Below are positions 3,905-5,087 of a stretch of 5,087 nucleotides of DNA, one piece after another (position 1 is the stretch's first letter; every line of letters begins with the position of its first letter). Made by a program: the position numbers and the translations under genes. The stretch comes from Lachnospiraceae bacterium (GTDB lineage: Bacteria; Bacillota; Clostridia; Lachnospirales; Lachnospiraceae). The notes below the pieces were generated by a model that was given only the letters and a program-made list of their open reading frames with translations, did not search any database and was not told the DNA's origin. The stretch spans positions 1 to 5,087 of the forward strand of contig JAFVAA010000124.1 of assembly GCA_017476305.1 (NCBI GenBank). Direction: 5' to 3'.

Positions 3905-5087
3905 ATGAAAAATATGGTCTTACAGATCAAGGGGCAGGCAGACGGAAAAACCTTTTCTACAGAGTTCAAAGAAAATGGCAGCCATCCCCTTTTCGATGTG
4001 AAATGGGAGGAAAACGGAAACGATCTAAAAATCCGCTTTCTTCCAAAAGCCAGGGAGGAGCTTTCACCAGATACCGCTTTTCATCCACTGGTGATAGAAT
4101 CCGTACGTCTTTCCTTTCCATTGGAATACCTGTGAAACGCAAAAAAGCCGGAAAGTATTTTTATGAATGGCTATCAGTCCTGGACGGATTCACATGAAAA
4201 GCTGCCACATCACAAAGAACACGTGATGGCAGGATTTATGAATAAAATCGTCGAAAATTATCATCTGCGTCCGTATGGTGATTATGATTTTACGAAACGC
4301 CCGGTCTCCTCCGGACAGTTTCATGGATTTACCTACTGCTATTTCCGTATGGGCGAGCAGTACCGTTTCCTCGGCTCCCTTAGCGAGAGAGAAGGCTACA
4401 CGGTTTTCTACTATGACGTGAAAAAACAGAAAATGCAGATAGAGAAGGATTGCAAGGGACTTCATGTTGATAAGGAATGGACGCTTTTTCATCTGACGAA
4501 TTTAAACGGTTCGGAAAATGAAGTGTTTGATGCTTATTTCCGAAAGATGAAGATCCAGAAGCCAAAGGGACGGCCCATGACCGGCTATACCAGCTGGTAC
4601 AACCACTACCAGAATATTTCCGAGGAAATCATCTTAGATAATCTTTCCGCAGCAGTAGAAACAAAGCAGGACTGGGATATCTTCCAGATCGACGATGGTT
4701 TTCAGACGCATGTGGGAGACTGGCTTTCCATCGATGTGAAAAAATTCCCGAACGGACTAAAGCCTGTCGTGGATAAGATTCACCAGACCGGAATGAAGGC
4801 AGGGCTTTGGCTGGCACCATTTGTCTGTGAAACAGATTCCATGTGCTACAGGGAGCATCCGGACTGGCTGGAACGCGGAGAGGACGGGAAGCCGCTTTGT
4901 GCCGGAAATAACTGGACGAAGTTTTATACCCTGAATTTAGAAAATCCTTCTGTAAGAGCATATCTGAAAGAGGTATTTCATAATGTACTGGATCTGTGGG
5001 GCTTTGACCTCGTAAAGCTGGATTTTCTATACGCCGCCTGCATTCAGCCGACTCCTGAAAAAACCAGAGGACAGCGGATGTGCGAGG
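3905..5087 (+). pseudogene. GH36 alpha-galactosidase, in-frame TGA at codon 77, 3' end missing
   Basis: The family removes terminal alpha-linked galactose from melibiose, raffinose-type sugars and galactomannan. No signal peptide is visible, so a cytoplasmic enzyme is implied. From ATG 3905, 76 residues of an N-terminal beta domain are followed by TGA (4133-4135). The same frame then continues for 317 codons to the right edge without another stop. Family motifs after the stop, counting the TGA as residue 77, are NGYQSWTDS (88-96), the barrel start GYTSWYNHY (about 227), FQIDDGF (D263, D264), LWLAPF, HPDW (318-321) and VKLDFLYA with the expected nucleophile D373 (codon 5021-5023). These resemble Thermotoga GalA. 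The break is a single stop with no frameshift, so it is a recent nonsense mutation, a base error, or less likely recoding. Whether function is lost depends on restart or readthrough. Confidence 0.8.
4163..5087 (+). CDS. Possible restart fragment of the GH36 alpha-galactosidase (partial)
   Basis: If translation re-initiates after the TGA, the first in-frame ATG is 4163. It begins at the conserved MNGYQSWTDS motif, with only a weak purine-rich GGAAAG (4150-4155) seven bases upstream. This product would keep the rest of the N-terminal beta domain and the visible part of the catalytic barrel, including the nucleophile at 5021-5023. It would lack the first 86 residues. Automatic annotation may report it as the gene, but the homology-like coding upstream of the stop shows that it is not the natural start. 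The end lies beyond the window. Confidence 0.45.
   Translation, partial: MNGYQSWTDSHEKLPHHKEHVMAGFMNKIVENYHLRPYGDYDFTKRPVSSGQFHGFTYCYFRMGEQYRFLGSLSEREGYTVFYYDVKKQKMQIEKDCKGLHVDKEWTLFHLTNLNGSENEVFDAYFRKMKIQKPKGRPMTGYTSWYNHYQNISEEIILDNLSAAVETKQDWDIFQIDDGFQTHVGDWLSIDVKKFPNGLKPVVDKIHQTGMKAGLWLAPFVCETDSMCYREHPDWLERGEDGKPLCAGNNWTKFYTLNLENPSVRAYLKEVFHNVLDLWGFDLVKLDFLYAACIQPTPEKTRGQRMCE

Noticed and set aside
4139..4147. A AAA AAG slippery heptamer just after the TGA, as a programmed frameshift site
   Set aside because: The coding before and after the stop is in the same frame, so a -1 slip downstream of the stop cannot bypass it. The frame that would reach the site from upstream would need a +1 shift.
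4133..4175. TGA read as selenocysteine or as tryptophan under a variant code
   Set aside because: No convincing SECIS-like stem-loop follows the TGA, GH36 enzymes are not known selenoproteins, and TGG is used for Trp throughout with no other in-frame TGA in the window's genes.
4629..4961. Minus-strand open frame of 110 codons opposite the galactosidase
   Set aside because: It is antisense to well-recognised GH36 motifs and has no independent support.

Overview
The window looks like a piece of a Gram-positive Clostridia chromosome, most probably a gut Lachnospiraceae-type bacterium. The reasons are its moderate-to-low G+C content, strong AGGAGG ribosome binding sites, sigma-A promoters close to TTGACA-N17-TATAAT, a lysine-rich Big2-type surface protein, and a GH36 alpha-galactosidase of the compact Thermotoga GalA-like type. 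The organism is inferred from style, not from a marker gene.

Layout from left to right. (1) Positions 1-1049, minus strand: the N-terminal three quarters of a MATE-family multidrug/cation exporter, which runs off the left edge. (2) Positions 1050-1288: a leader holding a strong minus-strand promoter, an intrinsic terminator about 15 nt past its predicted start, and a 19-bp hairpin whose 5' arm is the terminator's U-tract. (3) Positions 1289-2209, minus strand: a complete PfkB/ribokinase-fold kinase with a GTG start. It lacks the usual catalytic aspartate in its C-terminal signature. (4) Positions 2210-2704: a divergent intergenic region with a near-consensus promoter on each strand. A 155-bp island bounded by 13-bp imperfect inverted repeats lies between them. 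(5) Positions 2705-3574, plus strand: a secreted protein with a signal peptide, one basic Big2 domain and a very acidic tail ending in DDY repeats, followed by a strong terminator. (6) Positions 3575-3904: a regulatory region with four closely packed inverted repeats. (7) Positions 3905 to the right edge, plus strand: a GH36 alpha-galactosidase whose reading frame is broken by a single in-frame TGA at codon 77 but otherwise continues intact through the catalytic nucleophile.

The genes do not form one operon. Each has its own promoter or leader, and a shared pathway is not evident. A sugar kinase near an alpha-galactosidase suggests carbohydrate use, but their orientation and separate regulation make a functional link only a guess. 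The most notable points are the in-frame stop in the galactosidase, the promoter-terminator-hairpin leader of the MATE gene, the altered active-site motif of the PfkB protein, and the inverted-repeat-bounded island. I see no rRNA, tRNA, CRISPR array or transposase gene.
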